From assembly GCA_015066845.1 (NCBI GenBank), contig SVNO01000001.1:1-64000 (forward strand): a stretch of 64,000 nt of DNA, read 5' to 3'. Of this stretch, positions 34,695-42,794 are shown one piece after another. Under the pieces are notes generated by a model, which was not told the DNA's origin, searched no databases, and saw nothing but the letters and a program-made list of their open reading frames with translations. Each line of letters opens with the position of its first letter. Positions within the stretch are counted from its first letter, which is position 1. The translations under genes and the position numbers were made by a program. The DNA comes from Ruminococcus sp. (lineage in GTDB: Bacteria; Bacillota; Clostridia; Oscillospirales; Ruminococcaceae).

Positions 34695-35594
34695 TTACTC
34701 TACGATTTTGATTGCAGCGTCAAAGTCCGCACCGCCGTAGGAATCTGCAATTGTCAGTGCAGCTGCATCATACTGAATGTCGATGACAAAGCCACAGAAG
34801 CCGGGGTTGTTGCTCAGGTCGATAGCAACCTTTACGGTGTCACCGCAGTTACCGCTTGCATTATTTACCTTCAGTGCAAATGCGCCGGTAGTTGCCTTGG
34901 ACTGCTCAGCGGGCTTTGCATCACCTACTGTTACCTCACCATTGATGCACTCAGGAACGCGTGTCAGCAAATCCCAGCTGCCGATATCGGTCTTGGTAAT
35001 GGTAATCGGATAGCTGCCGTCCGGAATGTTCTCGTTGATTTCGAATTCCAGAACGAGGAACTCACCGTTGAAGTTGTAGTCGCCCATCTGGGACATATCC
35101 AGCCAGTAAGCCTTGCATGTATCATAAGAAGGTGTGTATTCGGATTCTGTAGGCTTCTGCTCTTCTGTGCTTGCCGGAACTGTAACGATTTCAGTCACAA
35201 TCTCGGTCTGCACTTCTGTCTGTACAACGCCCTGTGCATCGGTCACATCCTGACCAGCCTCATCGGTTGCATTCACATACTGTGTTGCGATTTCGGTTAC
35301 AATCTCTGTTTCCGTTGCAGCTGTCTCAGTAGCAGGCTTGTCGTCACCGGCATTTGTTTCAGCCTTGCTGTCGGCATTGCTGTCGGCATTGCTGTTTTCC
35401 GGTGCTTCGGTGGAATCTACGGATTCGCCGTTACCATAGAAGAACTGCAGCTCCTGCTTTGTGTCGTCAATATTGATAGTCTCCTGCGGAGCTTCGTTTT
35501 CTGAATTTGTCTTACCGCCGCAGCCGATTGTGATAGTGGAAATCGCAGCTACGAGGCAGATTGCCAGTACTTTTTTCATGATTGAACTTTTCAT
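34695..35594 (-). CDS. Lipoprotein with a cohesin-like domain in permuted order
   Basis: 299 residues. N-terminal signal with a lipobox-like ITIGC at Cys25; then an acidic Thr/Glu/Asn/Asp-rich linker to about 150. Residues about 160-222 (NFNGEFLVLEFEINENIPDG, SYPITITKTDIG, CINGEVTVGD) look like the second half of a cohesin. Residues about 237-299 (SGNCGDTVKVAIDLSNNPGF, CGFVIDIQYDAAALTIADSY) look like the first half, placed after it. Cohesins bind dockerins, so a lipid-anchored cohesin could hold dockerin enzymes at the membrane. The permuted reading is my inference; alternatives are remnants of two modules or another beta-sandwich. The start has AAAGGA 9 bases upstream, and a strong promoter lies at 35648-35676. 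Confidence 0.7.
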   Translation of the reverse strand: MKSSIMKKVLAICLVAAISTITIGCGGKTNSENEAPQETINIDDTKQELQFFYGNGESVDSTEAPENSNADSNADSKAETNAGDDKPATETAATETEIVTEIATQYVNATDEAGQDVTDAQGVVQTEVQTEIVTEIVTVPASTEEQKPTESEYTPSYDTCKAYWLDMSQMGDYNFNGEFLVLEFEINENIPDGSYPITITKTDIGSWDLLTRVPECINGEVTVGDAKPAEQSKATTGAFALKVNNASGNCGDTVKVAIDLSNNPGFCGFVIDIQYDAAALTIADSYGGADFDAAIKIVE

Positions 35595-35647
35595 TGTTCA
35601 GCATCCTTTCTATTGCAATAAGATGGCTTCCCTATTTACCTTTACCC

Positions 35648-35676
35648 ATTATACACGGTTTTTCAAAAAAAGTCAA
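35648..35676 (-). promoter_or_regulatory. Promoter of the cohesin-like lipoprotein gene
   Basis: TTGACT (35676-35671), 17-base spacer, TATAAT (35653-35648). Confidence 0.88.
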
Positions 35677-35823
35677 GTGCTTTTCAGCGCATTTTACAAA
35701 AAGGGCAGGAATTGATACTTTTTTGACATAATTATGCAAACAAAACTGCAAGTTTATTGATTTTGCACAAAAAAGTCGCAGTGAAGATTAAATAAATTTG
35801 ACATCTAAAATCGAGGAATATCC

Positions 35824-35852
35824 TTGACAATCGTGTACAAAGGTGGTATAAT
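35824..35852 (+). promoter_or_regulatory. Promoter of the tRNA-Met/tRNA-Glu pair
   Basis: Perfect TTGACA (35824-35829), 17-base spacer, TATAAT (35847-35852). Confidence 0.93.
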
Positions 35853-35877
35853 ATAATAGTTGCTTAACAGCATATGT

Positions 35878-35954
35878 GGCGGCATAGCTCAGTTGGCTAG
35901 AGTACTCGGTTCATACCCGATTGGTCGCTGGTTCGAATCCTGCTGCCGCTACCA
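35878..35954 (+). tRNA. tRNA-Met (anticodon CAT), elongator type
   Basis: GGCGGCA acceptor pairs with TGCCGCT-type end. Loop TTCATAC gives anticodon CAT. The overall sequence resembles elongator tRNA-Met of Bacillus; CCA is encoded. A CAT anticodon could also belong to tRNA-Ile2, but the body does not fit that well. Confidence 0.9.
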
Positions 35955-35958
35955 TAAC

Positions 35959-36033
35959 GGCCCGTTGGTCAAGAGGTTAAGACACCGCCCTTTCACGGCG
36001 GAATCATGGGTTCAATTCCCGTACGGGTCACCA
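35959..36033 (+). tRNA. tRNA-Glu (anticodon TTC)
   Basis: GGCCCGT acceptor pairs with ACGGGTC. Stem CCGCC/GGCGG holds loop CTTTCAC, anticodon TTC. CCA encoded. It lies 4 bases after tRNA-Met. Confidence 0.96.
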
Positions 36034-36042
36034 AACAGTAAT

Positions 36043-36087
36043 AATCCGAACACTATCCAGATTGGTGGAGTGTTCGGATTTTTATTT
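36043..36087 (+). terminator. Terminator after tRNA-Glu
   Basis: AATCCGAACACT/AGTGTTCGGATT 12-bp hairpin followed by TTTATTTT. Confidence 0.9.
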
Positions 36088-36106
36088 TCGATTATGTATT
36101 TTCAAA

Positions 36107-36150
36107 AATCCTTGTGTATGCGGTTTGAACGTACACAAGGATTGATTTTT
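36107..36150 (-). terminator. Second hairpin between the tRNAs and the def gene
   Basis: AATCCTTGTGTA/TACACAAGGATT 12-bp hairpin, A-run on the left and T-run on the right. It can stop transcription from either side; most useful for the leftward def transcript. Confidence 0.7.
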
Positions 36151-36247
36151 ATGTTTGAATGCTGAGAAAGCAATTTGCGAAATCCGGACTGGAGCTTGCA
36201 GAAGAAAAGCTACGGAATATCTTCCCTTGTCAGTCAGACATCGGGCT

Positions 36248-36661
36248 CTAAATCAGTACCCCATTGCAATGGTCGATCTCATGCTGGATAATTTGTGCCT
36301 GCCAGTCAGAAAAGGTTTTGATGCGTGTGCGGAATTCCGCGTCCTGCCACTGCACCTTGATGACACGGAACCGTTTGCATTTCCGTGCGCCGCCCTGAAG
36401 CGACAGACAGCTTTCCTCCGTTTCATATGCACCGGAACAGCGCATGATCTCCGGATTAAACATGGTCAGGTATTCGCCGTCATTGTCAAATACAATAATA
36501 CGCTTGCGTACACCAATCATATTGGCTGCCATGCCAACACAGCCGTCCTTGTGGGCAATGAGTGTGTCGAGAAGGTCTTGCGCGGTCTGTAAGTCCTCTT
36601 TCGTGGCAGGCTCGGAACGCATGGCAAGAAACATCGGTTCATGTACGATTGGTTTCATCAT
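36248..36661 (-). CDS. Peptide deformylase-like protein
   Basis: 137 residues, short for the family. The three deformylase motifs are present in variant form: GCVGMAANMIGV (usual GxGLAAxQ), ETEESCLSLQG (usual EGCLS, here with Ser before Cys) and QHEIDHCNGVLI (HExxH metal site). It removes the formyl group from new proteins, or is a secondary copy with altered substrate range; such GMAANMIG forms are common second copies in clostridia as I recall. GGAGG lies 9 bases before the ATG at 36661. The gene begins inside the 3' end of the GH25 lipoprotein gene (23-base overlap). Confidence 0.85.
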   Translation of the reverse strand: MMKPIVHEPMFLAMRSEPATKEDLQTAQDLLDTLIAHKDGCVGMAANMIGVRKRIIVFDNDGEYLTMFNPEIMRCSGAYETEESCLSLQGGARKCKRFRVIKVQWQDAEFRTRIKTFSDWQAQIIQHEIDHCNGVLI

Positions 36662-37976
36662 TGGTAAATGCCTCCATTCTATCTGCATACAGAATATTGA
36701 AATCCACGTTCCCCGTTATGCCGGCAATGCTCCCTCTATCGGTCATCTGCCACAGCGCATAATCCCCCTCATAATCCGTTTCTTCTGTATAATGGGCAAG
36801 CCAGACAGGGTGCTCGGTCTGCGGATACCAGAATTCCTGCAAGAGATTGCGGCTGCCATAGAGCATGACCGGATACCCATGCTTTGCCATTTCATCAGCA
36901 AACACCTCAAAAAGCATGTTCAGGTCGTGGATGCTCATGCCGTATTTCTGGAAATTCGAGAAGCTTTCCCAGTCGAATATGACCGGAAAATCAAGCTCCT
37001 GTCCATCAAGCTGCTGTGCGATCCACTGCGCATTGCTGCGCACTTCTTCCTCCGTGTTGGCGGTGGTATAGATGTAGATGCCCACATCAAGTCCGGCAGC
37101 CCGCGCTTTCTCCATGTTGGTACGATAGTACTCGTCCATCTTCATGGTATCGTAATAGTAACCCATGCGCATGAGGACAAATTCACAGCCTGCATCACGG
37201 ACGGCGTTGAAGTCAATATTTGCCTGCCAGCGTGAAACGTCAATGCCAAAATGCGCGTTGTCGGCGGCATAGCGTTCGCGGAGCTGGTCAAAGGAAAGCT
37301 GTGGTGCATTCTTCGGGGTGTCGTGTTCCCTTTCCACTACCTGCACGGTCAAATCCCAGCTGATGGAATTGCCCGACGCATCCGCAGCGACCGCCTTTAC
37401 CGGATAACTGCCGCAGACAGCAGTGTCCACCGTGCCCCATGAGGTCAGCACGGGGGCGCGGTCGTAATGATCCGCAACGCCCACATGTTCAGTCAGGCGG
37501 AATTCCTTTCCGACTGTGATTTGTGCGTCATAGCCGCTGTTGAGCAGAAGCGGCGGTGTGGTGTCTTTCACTGTATAGGAAACCGGATGTTCATACAGCT
37601 CGTCCGCAAAGGTGTAGCGGATCGTCGTTTCAAATGTGCCGATTTCGTTGGTATCGACCAGTGTATCCGGCTGTTCCAGCTGCCCATTGAAGCCACAGAG
37701 CATCTCGGAAATGGTCATTACCTCGTAGACCTCGATGGTCTGGTCCACAAGCAGCAGCAAATCCGCAGGCGGTTCATTGTGCACAGGTTTTGGCGGCTCT
37801 GTGGCAGCGATTGCGGCTTCAGTTGTTGCTGCGGTCGTGGTGGATTGCGGTGCAGTGGCAGCTTTTGTGGTCTGGGTAGATGCAGTAATCTGTGCAGCCT
37901 GTTTTGACTCCTCTTTGGCACAGCCTGCAAAGAGGACGGATAGTAAAAGTGCGAATGGAATCAATCGGTATTTCAT
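36639..37976 (-). CDS. GH25 lysozyme lipoprotein with a Ser/Thr/Ala linker and Ig-like domain
   Basis: 445 residues. Lipoprotein signal with lipobox LFAGC (Cys19), a Thr/Ala-rich linker to about 65, an Ig/HYR-like domain (about 75-215; YEHPVSYTVKDTTPPLLLNS, GSYPVKAVAADASGNSISWD), and a C-terminal GH25 domain (about 240-435) with HFGIDVSRWQANIDFNAVRD, FVLMRMGYYYDT, FPVIFDWESF and GDYALWQMTDRGSIAGITGN. It would cut peptidoglycan while fixed to the membrane outer face. Unlike the GH25 at 14.8-16.3 kb it has no dockerin. GGAGCAGCT lies before the ATG. Followed by def with overlap. Confidence 0.92.
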   Translation of the reverse strand: MKYRLIPFALLLSVLFAGCAKEESKQAAQITASTQTTKAATAPQSTTTAATTEAAIAATEPPKPVHNEPPADLLLLVDQTIEVYEVMTISEMLCGFNGQLEQPDTLVDTNEIGTFETTIRYTFADELYEHPVSYTVKDTTPPLLLNSGYDAQITVGKEFRLTEHVGVADHYDRAPVLTSWGTVDTAVCGSYPVKAVAADASGNSISWDLTVQVVEREHDTPKNAPQLSFDQLRERYAADNAHFGIDVSRWQANIDFNAVRDAGCEFVLMRMGYYYDTMKMDEYYRTNMEKARAAGLDVGIYIYTTANTEEEVRSNAQWIAQQLDGQELDFPVIFDWESFSNFQKYGMSIHDLNMLFEVFADEMAKHGYPVMLYGSRNLLQEFWYPQTEHPVWLAHYTEETDYEGDYALWQMTDRGSIAGITGNVDFNILYADRMEAFTNDETNRT

Positions 37977-38000
37977 AGCTGCTCCTTTTCGTTTTTTTCT

Positions 38001-38029
38001 ATTATACCATAAGGTGCCGGAAAATGCAA
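38001..38029 (-). promoter_or_regulatory. Promoter of the GH25 lipoprotein-def operon
   Basis: TTGCAT (38029-38024), 17-base spacer, TATAAT (38006-38001). Confidence 0.88.
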
Positions 38030-38047
38030 GCTCCCCTCCCCCATCGT

Positions 38048-38076
38048 TTGACTTTTTGTCCGGTTCATGCTATAAT
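38048..38076 (+). promoter_or_regulatory. Promoter of the ABC-F gene
   Basis: TTGACT (38048-38053), 17-base spacer, TATAAT (38071-38076), divergent from the GH25 lipoprotein promoter. Confidence 0.9.
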
Positions 38077-38142
38077 GATAACGATGGAGATTTCCGGAAA
38101 CCTCCGGAATTCTATGCAACAACAATGAACGGACGTGAGAAC

Positions 38143-39936
38143 ATGATTTTGCTTTCAGCGCAGAATATTTCTAAAACCTTTATGGAACGCAAGGTGCTTG
38201 ACAATGTGGCATTCTTCCTCAACGAGGGCGACAGAGTGGGCATTGTCGGCATTAACGGTACAGGAAAATCCACGCTCCTGCGCATTCTTGCAGGTGCGGA
38301 AGAACCGGATTCCGGTGCAATTGTACGGACAAACGGCGTTCGCATTTCCTACCTGCCCCAGATTCCGGAATTTGAACCGCACGGCAGTGTCCTTTCACAG
38401 GTCATGCTGCATCTGCCGTCCGACCTGAGGGAGGCAAAGGAATTCGAGGCGAAATCCATTCTTGGAAAGCTCGGTATTACTGATTTTACGCGCGATATTT
38501 CCACCCTCTCCGGCGGCGAACGCAGACGTGCCGGCATTGCAGCGGCATTCATCCAACCCAGTGATGTGCTGCTTCTCGATGAGCCGACCAACCACATCGA
38601 CCACGAAACTGTTGCTCTGCTCGAAGAACAGCTGCGCAAATACCGCGGTGCAATCGTCATGGTTACGCATGACCGCTATTTCCTCAACAGCGTCACACGG
38701 CGCATTGTCGAGGTGGACAGGGGGTGTCTGTACGAGTATGACGGCAATTACAGCACCTATCTGGAGCTGAAAGCCCAGCGTGAAGCGGCTGCACAGGCGC
38801 AGGAACGCAAGAACCGCACACTTTACCGGCAGGAGCTTGCATGGATTATGCGTGGTGCGAGGGCGCGCGGTACGAAGTCGAAAGACAGGATCGAACGTTT
38901 TCATGCACTGGAAAACCGTGAAATTCCGGTGGAATCTGAAAAATTACAGTTACATTCCATGTCCTCCCGACTTGGAAAAAAGACCATTGTCCTCGATGGC
39001 ATTTCCAAGGCAATGGACGGCAGGCAGCTTATCCGTGATTTTTCCTGCATCCTCCCGCGTGACGCAAGGATCGGCATTGTCGGGCAGAATGGGGCTGGCA
39101 AATCCACGCTCATCCGCATGATTGCCGGCGAGCTTTTACCGGACAGCGGCAGCATTGATTATGGCGATACGGTGAAAATCGGCTATTTTTCGCAGGAATG
39201 CGAGAGTATGAATCCGTCCCGGCGTGTGATTGACTATATCCGCGATACTGCCGAGCGCATCCAGACACCGGACGGCACGGTATCGGCTGCGCAGATGCTG
39301 GAACGCTTTCTCTTTACATCGGAATTGCAGTGGAACACCATTGAAAAGCTGTCGGGTGGTGAGCGAAAGCGGCTGTACCTGCTGAAAGTGCTCATGGGTG
39401 CGCCGAACATCCTCATTCTCGATGAGCCGACCAATGATCTGGACATTGTGACACTGACGATACTGGAGGATTATCTGCAAGGCTTTGCCGGTGCAGTGCT
39501 CGCCATCTCCCATGACCGCTATTTTCTGGATAAAATGGCAGAGGAGATCTGGGAGCTGCAGGGCGATGGCGAAATTATTCGCTATAATGGTAATTACAGC
39601 GATTTTGCCGAAAAAAAGCGCGAGGATGCGGAACTTGCGGCAAGTTTGCAAAAGCCTGCGGAAAGAAAAGAGCGCAGCTATACGGGAAAGAAAAAACTGA
39701 AGTTTTCTTTCAATGAGCAGCGAGAATATGACACCATCGACCAAGTGATTGCAGAACTGGAAACGCGCATTGATGAAACGGGCGGGGAAATTGCCGCGTG
39801 TGCTTCGGATTATGTGCGCTTGCAGGAGCTGACGGCGCAGAAAGAAGCACTTGAAGCGGAGCTTGCAGAGAAAATGGAACGTTGGGTATACCTCAATGAC
39901 CTTGCCGAACGCATTGCCAACGGTGAGATGGTTTGA
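38143..39936 (+). CDS. ABC-F family ATPase (two ATP-binding domains)
   Basis: 597 residues, soluble, no membrane domain. Two Walker A sites (GINGTGKSTLLRIL near 36, GQNGAGKSTLIRMI near 317), two signatures (LSGGERRRAG, LSGGERKRLY), and Walker B LLLDEPTNHID and LILDEPTNDLD. The linker between domains is charged and helical, and the C-terminus is a coiled coil (ELTAQKEALEAELAEKMERW). ABC-F proteins act on the ribosome, in translation quality control or antibiotic protection. Long linker motifs needed to call a resistance subtype are not recognisable. I chose the ATG at 38143 (MILLSAQNIS); an in-frame ATG at 38125 has no ribosome site. Confidence 0.92.
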   Translation: MILLSAQNISKTFMERKVLDNVAFFLNEGDRVGIVGINGTGKSTLLRILAGAEEPDSGAIVRTNGVRISYLPQIPEFEPHGSVLSQVMLHLPSDLREAKEFEAKSILGKLGITDFTRDISTLSGGERRRAGIAAAFIQPSDVLLLDEPTNHIDHETVALLEEQLRKYRGAIVMVTHDRYFLNSVTRRIVEVDRGCLYEYDGNYSTYLELKAQREAAAQAQERKNRTLYRQELAWIMRGARARGTKSKDRIERFHALENREIPVESEKLQLHSMSSRLGKKTIVLDGISKAMDGRQLIRDFSCILPRDARIGIVGQNGAGKSTLIRMIAGELLPDSGSIDYGDTVKIGYFSQECESMNPSRRVIDYIRDTAERIQTPDGTVSAAQMLERFLFTSELQWNTIEKLSGGERKRLYLLKVLMGAPNILILDEPTNDLDIVTLTILEDYLQGFAGAVLAISHDRYFLDKMAEEIWELQGDGEIIRYNGNYSDFAEKKREDAELAASLQKPAERKERSYTGKKKLKFSFNEQREYDTIDQVIAELETRIDETGGEIAACASDYVRLQELTAQKEALEAELAEKMERWVYLNDLAERIANGEMV

Positions 39937-39956
39937 GGGGAATTTTGGCGAATCTC

Positions 39957-39985
39957 TTGACAAATTGCTGAAAATAGAGTACAAT
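39957..39985 (+). promoter_or_regulatory. Promoter of the clostripain-like gene
   Basis: Perfect TTGACA (39957-39962), 17-base spacer, TACAAT (39980-39985); start near 39992, giving an untranslated leader of about 107 bases. Confidence 0.85.
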
Positions 39986-40001
39986 AAAAATGACAACGGC
40001 A

Positions 40002-40084
40002 ATTCCGCACAGGTGATGTGCGGAATCCCGCGATATAACATCAGGATAGCCTGAATGCACGGCTGTACACGTTCAGGAATATCC
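40002..40084 (+). promoter_or_regulatory. Structured 5' leader of the clostripain-like gene
   Basis: Two hairpins in the leader: ATTCCGCAC-N7-GTGCGGAAT (40002-40026), and a longer one with arms GGAT-x-x-CCTGAA and TTCAGG-x-x-x-ATCC (40044-40084). The ribosome site GGAGG follows at 40088-40092. No U-run follows either hairpin, so a translation or RNA-stability role is more likely than attenuation. I cannot match it to a known riboswitch class. Confidence 0.5.
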
Positions 40085-40098
40085 GGCAGGAGGACAAT

Positions 40099-42426
40099 AT
40101 GGATCGTAAAAGACCACGCAGCAGAGAGAAAAAAGTAACTTCAAGCAGTACCGGCGTACACAGACGTGGCAGCGGACTGGGCACAGGGCCTGTCGGCTCA
40201 CAGGACGGCTATTCCGGCAGACGTACCGGCGGTGTCGGTAAACGTGCAGCGATCGGCGGCGGCAGTACGCTGACAGTGCTGATTATGATTGGTATTGCAG
40301 TGATGAAGATGATGGGCGGCGGCGAGCTGAGCCTGCCGCAGGGTGATGTGCAGAACTACCTGCCCGACACAGGCGGCTCATCCGGCGGCTATGTGGATAC
40401 GGGGGCAACCTCCGCAGATATGAGCGTTGCAAAGGGTTCTCGTGAAAAATTCACTGAGATTCTCGGGAATTCCGAAGACTCTGTCACCATTATGGTATAT
40501 GTCTGCGGTACGGACTTGGAATCCAAGAACGGCATGGCATCTTCCGACATTCAGGAAATGGCTGCGGCAACATTCGGCAGCAACGTGAATGTCATCCTTT
40601 ATACGGGCGGCTGCAAATCATGGAAAATCAAGGATATCAGCAATTCTGTGCACCAGATTTACAGAATCCATGACGGCGGTATGGAACGCCTGCAAGGCGA
40701 CATGGGCAGCAGCTCCATGACAAATCCGCAGAATTTGACGGAATTCATCAAGTACTGCGATACGCACTTCCCTGCTAACCGTAATCAGCTGATTTTCTGG
40801 GACCACGGCGGCGGTTCTGTCAGCGGCTATGGCTATGATGAGCTTAAGCCTTCCAGCGGTTCTATGGATTTGGCAGAAATTGACAGTGCACTGTCTGCCG
40901 CTGGCGTGAAGTTTGACTTTATCGGCTTTGATGCCTGTCTGATGGCAACTGCGGAAACGGCACTGATGCTTGCAGACCATGCCGATTATATGATTGCTTC
41001 CGAGGAAACCGAGCCGGGTATTGGCTGGTATTATACTAACTGGCTCACCGCACTGGGCAAGAATACTTCAATGCCCACAGTGGAAATCGGCAAGAACATC
41101 ATTGACGATTTTGTATCCACCTGCGCAAGAAAGTGCAGCGGTCAGAAAACCACGCTTTCCATTATTGACCTTGCGGAATTCTCCAATACCATTCCCGACA
41201 AGCTCAATTCGTTTGCAAAGTCTGTTACCACAAAGCTGACCAATCAGGACTTCCAGTCCGTTTCCGATGCAAGATACGGTACGCGTGAATTTGCGGCAAG
41301 CTCCAAGATCGACCAGGTTGACCTTGCGCACCTTGCACAGAATCTGGGCAATCAGGAGGGTAAGGCTCTGAGTGACGCGATCCGCAATGCTGTCAAGTAC
41401 AACCGTACTTCCTCCAATATCAGCAATGCTTACGGCGTGTCCATTTACTTCCCTTATCGCCGTACCTCCAACGTGGACACAGCCTGCAATACCTACCAGC
41501 AGATTGGCATGGATTCGGAGTACAGCAAGTGCATTCAGCAGTTTGCAAGTCTGGAAACAACCGGTCAGGTTGCCGCAGGCGGTACGGGTTCTCCCCTCGC
41601 CTCCCTGCTCGACCTTATGGGCAATTCCGGTGCATCCGGCAGTGCTGACATGGTAGGACAGCTGCTCGGCTCATTCCTGTCAGCAGGCGCAGACCGTTCC
41701 ATTGCAGGACTCAATGATTCTAATACTGCTTATATGCAGGAAACTGCACTTTCTGAAAATGATACCGCGCAGTTCATTGCTGCCAACTATTTTGATGCAA
41801 CCAATCTCGTATGGCAGACCAATGACAGCGGTGAATACATCCTCTCCCTGCCTGAAAGCCAGTGGGATATGGTGCACCAGCTTGACAAGAACCTGTTCTA
41901 CGATGACGGTACGGGTTATGTTGACCTTGGTCTGGACAATGTGTTCAGTTTTGACAGTGAGGGCAACCTGATTGCCGATACCGACCGCACATGGCTTGCC
42001 ATCAACGGTCAGCCGGTTGCGTATTATCACATGGACACCACGGAACTGGGCGGCGATGCTTACTCGATTTCCGGCTATGTTCCGGCAATGCTCAACGATG
42101 AGCGCGTGAATCTGATTCTTGCTTTTGACAATGAGAATCCCTACGGCTACATTGCCGGTGCAACCACGGATTATGTCAACGGCGAAACCGCTACGGTTGC
42201 CAAGAATATGGTGGAGCTGGAAGTCGGCGATACGCTTGATTTCATCTGTGACTATTATTCCTATGACGGCGATTATACCGACAGCTATTTCCTCGGCGAG
42301 CGCATGACCGTAACGGACGAAATGGAAATCAGCAATGTGGATGTGGGCGATGGTGCACTGAAAATCACCTATCGCTTCACAGACATGTACAATCAGGAAT
42401 ACTGGACTGATAGCATTCTCAAATAA
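40099..42426 (+). CDS. Clostripain-family (C11) cysteine protease, membrane-anchored
   Basis: 775 residues. A basic Ser/Gly-rich N-terminus (55 residues), one membrane segment (STLTVLIMIGIAVMKMM, about 56-72), then the C11 catalytic domain: DSVTIMVYVCGTDLESKNGM, catalytic His in LIFWDHGGGSVSGYGYDE (about 234) and catalytic Cys in FDFIGFDACLMATAETALML (about 277). The C-terminal 250 residues are beta-rich and Asp/Tyr-rich. C11 proteases cut after Arg or Lys and often self-activate. The basic cytoplasmic tail and uncleaved anchor suggest it stays on the surface; its substrates are unknown. Confidence 0.92.
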   Translation: MDRKRPRSREKKVTSSSTGVHRRGSGLGTGPVGSQDGYSGRRTGGVGKRAAIGGGSTLTVLIMIGIAVMKMMGGGELSLPQGDVQNYLPDTGGSSGGYVDTGATSADMSVAKGSREKFTEILGNSEDSVTIMVYVCGTDLESKNGMASSDIQEMAAATFGSNVNVILYTGGCKSWKIKDISNSVHQIYRIHDGGMERLQGDMGSSSMTNPQNLTEFIKYCDTHFPANRNQLIFWDHGGGSVSGYGYDELKPSSGSMDLAEIDSALSAAGVKFDFIGFDACLMATAETALMLADHADYMIASEETEPGIGWYYTNWLTALGKNTSMPTVEIGKNIIDDFVSTCARKCSGQKTTLSIIDLAEFSNTIPDKLNSFAKSVTTKLTNQDFQSVSDARYGTREFAASSKIDQVDLAHLAQNLGNQEGKALSDAIRNAVKYNRTSSNISNAYGVSIYFPYRRTSNVDTACNTYQQIGMDSEYSKCIQQFASLETTGQVAAGGTGSPLASLLDLMGNSGASGSADMVGQLLGSFLSAGADRSIAGLNDSNTAYMQETALSENDTAQFIAANYFDATNLVWQTNDSGEYILSLPESQWDMVHQLDKNLFYDDGTGYVDLGLDNVFSFDSEGNLIADTDRTWLAINGQPVAYYHMDTTELGGDAYSISGYVPAMLNDERVNLILAFDNENPYGYIAGATTDYVNGETATVAKNMVELEVGDTLDFICDYYSYDGDYTDSYFLGERMTVTDEMEISNVDVGDGALKITYRFTDMYNQEYWTDSILK

Positions 42427-42433
42427 TGACAGG

Positions 42434-42463
42434 ACTGCCGCATGAAAAATGCGGCAGTTTTTT
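42434..42463 (+). terminator. Terminator of the clostripain-like gene
   Basis: ACTGCCGCAT/ATGCGGCAGT hairpin then TTTTTTG. Confidence 0.92.
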
Positions 42464-42719
42464 GCAAAAAGAGAAAAATACAATTTTTTGACTAAATTCA
42501 TTCTATCTTTTTAACCTAAACCACTTGAATAGAACAAATCTATTCAAAAATCTTGAAAATATCTTTTTTTCAGAGCCTTTCCGCACTGATTCACGGAAAA
42601 ACCGCGTTAAAAAAATACCAAATATTTCGTAATTTTCAATAAATTGTGAATTACATGTACCTCCTAACATATTCTTAATAAATTTTCATCAATTTACGCA
42701 TCTTTTTTGCACAAAAGTA
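42464..42719. other. AT-rich upstream region of the GH9-LRR gene
   Basis: About 255 bases, unusually AT-rich, with no coding potential. It contains a perfect inverted repeat TTGAATAG-N7-CTATTCAA (42525-42547) and a TTCCG...CGGAA pair near 42583-42597. The repeat could be an operator, but it lies about 170 bases upstream of the promoter. Confidence 0.45.
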
Positions 42720-42748
42720 TTGATTTTGTGGCATCATTTTGATATAAT
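42720..42748 (+). promoter_or_regulatory. Promoter of the GH9-LRR gene
   Basis: TTGATT (42720-42725), 17-base spacer, TATAAT (42743-42748). Confidence 0.85.
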
Positions 42749-42794
42749 GTAGATAAATTATTCCGCGTCACGCGGAGAGAGAGGGTAAAAAAAT

